Positions 8,288 to 10,658 of a stretch of DNA of 10,658 nucleotides are shown piece after piece. How positions within the stretch are numbered: the first letter of the stretch is position 1; each line of letters begins with the position of its first letter. The notes beneath the pieces are model-generated. The model saw nothing but the letters and a program-made list of their open reading frames with translations. It did not search any database and had not been told where the DNA came from. Origin of the DNA: Alphaproteobacteria bacterium (GTDB taxonomy: Bacteria; Pseudomonadota; Alphaproteobacteria; Rhodospirillales; Rhodospirillaceae); contig JADGDA010000065.1 of assembly GCA_015228695.1 (NCBI GenBank), forward strand, positions 1-10,658, written 5' to 3'. Made by a program: the position numbers and the translations under genes.

Positions 8288-9133
8288 TCAAACGGATTCT
8301 TTGGCGTTTTCCCTGGCTTCGCGCGCATCCACATGATGGGCATGGAGCTGGATGATGGCGGCGGCGGCTTCCTCGATGGAGCGATGGGTCATGTCGATCA
8401 CCGGCCAGTCGTGCCGGGCGAAAAGCCGTCGGGCGGTGACGATTTCCTCACGGATGGCGGCGATATCCGCATAGTCCGTCCCCGGATCATCCCCCTGCAA
8501 GCCTAGGCGTATTCTGCGGACTCCGACCAGATGATCCGGATCGCGCGTCAATCCGACGATCAGGGGATGGGTTGCGGTCAACAAGGTCTCTGGAGGGTCC
8601 ATTCCCGGAATAAGGGGAATGTTGGTCGCTTTCAGGCCCCGGTGAGAAAGATACATGCAGGTGGGCGTTTTTGACGTTCGGGACACTCCGACAACAACGA
8701 CGTCGGAGTCGTTGATATCGGAGGTGATCTGTCCGTCATCATGGTCCAGGGTGAATTGAATGGCGTCGATCCTGCGAAAATATTCCGCATTCAATGTATG
8801 TTGATGCCCAGGAAGAGAAAGGATTTCCGCTCCAAGAAAATTCGACAACGCCCCAAGAATCGGATCAAGAACGGAAACACATAGAATTTTTAGCTTCCGG
8901 CATTCTTTCTCCAACCTCGTCCGCATCGTTTTATCAAGAAGGGTACATAACACGATTCCCGGATGGGCCTTTACGCCTTCAATGACTTCATCGACCTGTT
9001 CTTCCGTCCTGACCAACCACCAGGGATGTTCGATGACCTCGACCTCCTCGAATTGACCCAGGCAGGCGCGGGCAATGGCGTAAACCGTTTCACCGCTCGA
9101 ATCGGAAACCAGATGGATGTGTTTTTTGCTCAT
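8288..9133 (-). CDS. ppsR: PEP synthase / pyruvate phosphate dikinase regulatory kinase-phosphorylase (DUF299)
   Basis: This bifunctional enzyme inactivates PEP synthase or pyruvate phosphate dikinase by ADP-dependent phosphorylation of a threonine and reactivates it by phosphate-dependent dephosphorylation. It is unrelated to the photosynthesis repressor of the same symbol. The 281-residue protein starts with HIHLVSDSSGETV (5-17), typical of the family, and has the P-loop GVSRTSKTPT (149-158) and the closing IDMTHRSIEEAA (246-257). Whether the partner is PEP synthase or the dikinase cannot be read from the sequence; in alphaproteobacteria the dikinase is common. Its homologue in Caulobacter and Rickettsia (RP001 family) is the gene beside oriC. 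It is first in the ppsR-aroE-coaE-dnaQ operon and has a candidate promoter at 9242-9269. Codons in the middle of the gene are distinctly AT-richer than in ettA or ispB. Confidence 0.95.
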   Translation of the reverse strand: MSKKHIHLVSDSSGETVYAIARACLGQFEEVEVIEHPWWLVRTEEQVDEVIEGVKAHPGIVLCTLLDKTMRTRLEKECRKLKILCVSVLDPILGALSNFLGAEILSLPGHQHTLNAEYFRRIDAIQFTLDHDDGQITSDINDSDVVVVGVSRTSKTPTCMYLSHRGLKATNIPLIPGMDPPETLLTATHPLIVGLTRDPDHLVGVRRIRLGLQGDDPGTDYADIAAIREEIVTARRLFARHDWPVIDMTHRSIEEAAAAIIQLHAHHVDAREARENAKESV

Positions 9134-9241
9134 CTCGAACCGTCTCTCCCGAAATGCCGTGCTCCGAGGGTGGATGGAACAACCTGTTGATCAATGGACC
9201 GGAATGGGCTTGGACCCGCATTTATCCCGGTAGAGCCCAAA

Positions 9242-9269
9242 ATCATACACGGGTCCATCCATTTGTGAA
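9242..9269 (-). promoter_or_regulatory. Candidate promoter of the ppsR operon
   Basis: On the minus strand TTCACA (9269-9264, five of six to TTGACA) is followed after 16 bp by TATGAT (9247-9242, five of six). Transcription would start near 9235, leaving a leader of about 100 bases. The -35 lies within the DnaA-box-like ATATTCACA, and an 8-bp inverted repeat TGGACCCG/CGGGTCCA (9211-9218, 9250-9257) brackets the -10. Confidence 0.5.
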
Positions 9270-9421
9270 TATGTCCGTTGACCGGTATCGATATCGGGAA
9301 CAACTCCCCTCGCCATCACCTTACCCCCGTTTTTCCCAGGTTCGGGACTCGTGGGTGAGCGGGCCTTTCGACCGGAGTTATCCCGGGGGTTCCGTTCTTC
9401 GCATGATATCCCTTGAAAAGG

Positions 9422-9452
9422 TGTGGATATCATTTCATTCCCATAATCCACA
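9422..9452. promoter_or_regulatory. Pair of oppositely oriented DnaA boxes
   Basis: ATATCCACA on the minus strand (9430-9422) and TAATCCACA on the plus strand (9444-9452) each differ by one base from TTATCCACA. They are separated by 13 bp (9431-9443). The plus-strand box ends four bases before the AT-rich tract, the usual relation of the unwinding element to its nearest box. Confidence 0.7.
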
Positions 9453-9456
9453 GGGA

Positions 9457-9506
9457 TTCACTAAAACAACTTCTATTTTCTTCTATAAGATAGAAGAGAG
9501 AGAAAA
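9457..9506. other. AT-rich DNA-unwinding-element candidate with CTTCTAT repeats
   Basis: Thirteen of 50 bases are G or C, in a window otherwise GC-rich. CTTCTAT occurs twice in direct order exactly 10 bp apart (9470-9476, 9480-9486) and once inverted as ATAGAAG (9490-9496), so TCTTCTAT-AAG-ATAGAAGA (9479-9497) is a perfect 8-bp hairpin. The plus strand is pyrimidine-rich on the left and purine-rich on the right. TATAAG (9484-9489) may also serve as the -10 of hemE; I see no convincing -35. Confidence 0.65.
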
Positions 9507-9527
9507 CCGGGAGAAGGGGCTTCGAAG

Positions 9528-10580
9528 GTGACGGAATCCAAGGCATCGCAGATCAAACCCCTTCTCCGGGTCTTTTCCGGGGAACACGTCGAAACTCCTC
9601 CCGTCTGGTTGATGCGTCAAGCGGGGCGATATCTCCCGGAATATCGGGAGATCCGATCCAAGGCCGGCGGATTTCTCCGGATGTGCTATGCGCCGGAGAT
9701 GGCGGAAGAAGTGACGTTGCAGCCGCTGCGCCGGTTCGGGATGGATGCGGCAATCCTGTTTTCGGATATCCTGGTGGTGCCGGATGGGTTGGGACAGAGC
9801 GTTTCCTTTCGGGAAGGGGAAGGTCCGATCCTCGAACCACTGACCTCGATGGAGGACATAAAACGCCTGCGGCTGGATCGGATGACTCCCCATCTTCGAC
9901 CGGTCTATGAGACCGTCCATCGGTTACAGGCGTCGATTCCGGAGACCACCACCTTGATCGGCTTTGCCGGCGCGCCGTGGACGGTGGCCACCTATATGAT
10001 CGAAGGCGCGGGAAGCAAGGATTACCCGACGGCGAGACGGTGGGCGTTTGAAGGAGCCCTTCTGTCCGCCCTGATAGAGATACTGACGGAGGCAACGAGC
10101 CGCCACCTGCTGTCCCAGATCGACGAGGGTGCCGAGGTTGTGCAAATCTTCGACACTTGGTCCGGGGTTCTTCCGGAACCAGAATTCCGGCGGTGGGTCA
10201 TCGCACCGTTCGCCAAGATCGTCGAGCGAATTCGACGTGAACGGCCCGGGGTTCCCATCATCGGATTTCCAAGGGGCGCGGGGCTTCTCTATCAGGCATT
10301 CGTCGCGGAAACCGGGGTCGATGGAATCGGCCTTGATCCGACGGTTCCCTTGGATTGGGCGGCCAAGACCCTGCAACCCCATTGTGTTCTCCAGGGAAAC
10401 CTCGATCCCATGTTGCTTGTCCTCGGCGGCCGGGTCATGGAGGAACGGATCGACGTGATTCTAACGAGTCTGGGGCAGGGACGGTTCATTTTCAATCTGG
10501 GCCATGGCATCGTTCCCCAGACGCCACCGGAGCATGTGATCGCGCTGATCCAAAGACTCCGCGCGTTCAAGCGTTCCTGA
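9528..10580 (+). CDS. hemE: Uroporphyrinogen decarboxylase
   Basis: HemE removes the four acetate carboxyls of uroporphyrinogen III to give coproporphyrinogen III, in the cytoplasm. The 350-residue protein has family length. Visible are the first signature PVWLMRQAGRYLPEYR (25-40), the essential aspartate in LFSD (D80), the second signature GFAGAPWTVATYMIEG (145-160), FPRGAG (247-252) and the closing FNLGHGIVPQTPPEHV (322-337) with its conserved histidine H326. The GTG at 9528 is used, with AGAAGGGG eight bases upstream; the N-terminus then starts TESKASQIKPLLR, as in relatives. It lies directly right of the putative origin, is transcribed away from it, and is followed after 22 bp by hemH, so the two late haem genes probably share a transcript. 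Confidence 0.97.
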   Translation: MTESKASQIKPLLRVFSGEHVETPPVWLMRQAGRYLPEYREIRSKAGGFLRMCYAPEMAEEVTLQPLRRFGMDAAILFSDILVVPDGLGQSVSFREGEGPILEPLTSMEDIKRLRLDRMTPHLRPVYETVHRLQASIPETTTLIGFAGAPWTVATYMIEGAGSKDYPTARRWAFEGALLSALIEILTEATSRHLLSQIDEGAEVVQIFDTWSGVLPEPEFRRWVIAPFAKIVERIRRERPGVPIIGFPRGAGLLYQAFVAETGVDGIGLDPTVPLDWAAKTLQPHCVLQGNLDPMLLVLGGRVMEERIDVILTSLGQGRFIFNLGHGIVPQTPPEHVIALIQRLRAFKRS

Positions 10581-10602
10581 AACCCGGCTCGGAGGGATTT
10601 CC

Positions 10603-10658
10603 ATGAAACAGGCCGTCGTCGTTCTCAACATGGGCGGACCGGATGGCCTGGACGCGGT
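10603..10658 (+). CDS. hemH: Ferrochelatase, N-terminal fragment
   Basis: Eighteen complete codons are visible before the window ends: MKQAVVVLNMGGPDGLDA. The VVLNMGGPD segment is the conserved beginning of ferrochelatase (N-L/M-GGP), which inserts Fe2+ into protoporphyrin IX as the last step of haem synthesis. GGAGG seven bases before the ATG is an excellent ribosome binding site. The position just after hemE agrees with the common alphaproteobacterial order. The catalytic residues lie outside the window. Confidence 0.88.
   Translation, partial: MKQAVVVLNMGGPDGLDA

Larger units (their letters stand above)
9134..9527. other. Putative chromosomal replication origin (oriC) between ppsR and hemE
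   Basis: This gene-free 394-bp gap lies between divergent hemE and the RP001-family gene, the established oriC position in Caulobacter crescentus and Rickettsia prowazekii. It contains two DnaA boxes with one mismatch to TTATCCACA (9422-9430 minus, 9444-9452 plus), weaker candidates ATATTCACA (9264-9272, minus) and TGATCAACA (9185-9193, minus), and two TTATCCCGG copies (9222-9230, 9378-9386) sharing the TTATCC core. Right after the strong pair comes a 50-bp AT-rich tract fit for unwinding. Genes on both sides point away from it. No CtrA site (TTAA-N7-TTAA) is seen, so Caulobacter-type CtrA control at the origin is unlikely. Confidence 0.75.

Noticed and set aside
9134..9527. CtrA-type control of the origin
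   Set aside because: No TTAA-N7-TTAA site could be found in the gap.
9154..9531. 125-codon rightward open frame through the origin gap
   Set aside because: No recognisable domain, no ribosome binding site, crosses the DnaA boxes and AT tract, and runs into the hemE start.
9346..9538. Three GANTC sites (9346, 9455, 9534) as CcrM control of the origin
   Set aside because: GANTC is also frequent in nearby ppsR, so local enrichment is not convincing; methylation data would be needed.

Overview
The window comes from a GC-rich alphaproteobacterium, most likely a Rhodospirillales-type organism. The best evidence is the gene order on the right-hand side: a leftward block (kinase/pyrophosphorylase ppsR, aroE, coaE, dnaQ) placed back to back with rightward hemE-hemH. 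This is the block that flanks the chromosomal replication origin in Caulobacter crescentus and Rickettsia prowazekii (hemE / RP001). The 394-bp gap between ppsR and hemE (9134-9527) has the expected architecture: near-consensus DnaA boxes followed at once by a 50-bp tract of 26% GC. I therefore call it the likely oriC, and it is the main observation here.

Layout. 1-95: 5' end of a leftward TrmN6-like methyltransferase gene. 96-265: divergent promoter region with an 18-bp tandem duplication. 266-2777: long-chain polyprenyl diphosphate synthase (ispB) overlapped by a free-standing maltokinase-type gene. 2842-4524: ettA, an ABC-F translation factor with its own candidate promoter. 4511-4951: a small leftward conserved protein of unknown function, convergent with ettA. 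5038-5388: a BigR/SqrR-like ArsR-family regulator with two cysteines placed as in persulfide sensors. 5473-5976: a secreted six-cysteine protein I do not recognise. 5977-6119: a short convergent intergenic region with a three-armed inverted repeat. 6120-9133, leftward operon ppsR-aroE-coaE-dnaQ with a 5-nt gap and then 4- and 8-bp overlaps. 9134-9527: putative oriC and divergent promoters. 9528-10658: hemE and the start of hemH.

How the genes work together. The two origin-flanking operons are housekeeping: haem synthesis on one side; control of pyruvate phosphate dikinase/PEP synthase, shikimate synthesis, CoA synthesis and replication proofreading on the other. Both are transcribed away from the putative origin, so they run with the expected direction of the forks. 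The left half is a mix of core genes (ispB, ettA) and accessory ones (maltokinase, redox-type ArsR regulator, secreted protein). I see no CRISPR array, insertion sequence, phage gene, tRNA or rRNA. The window is largely core genome; what is unusual lies in the origin, the orphan maltokinase, the regulator's cysteines, the absence of maf, and several inverted or direct repeats.
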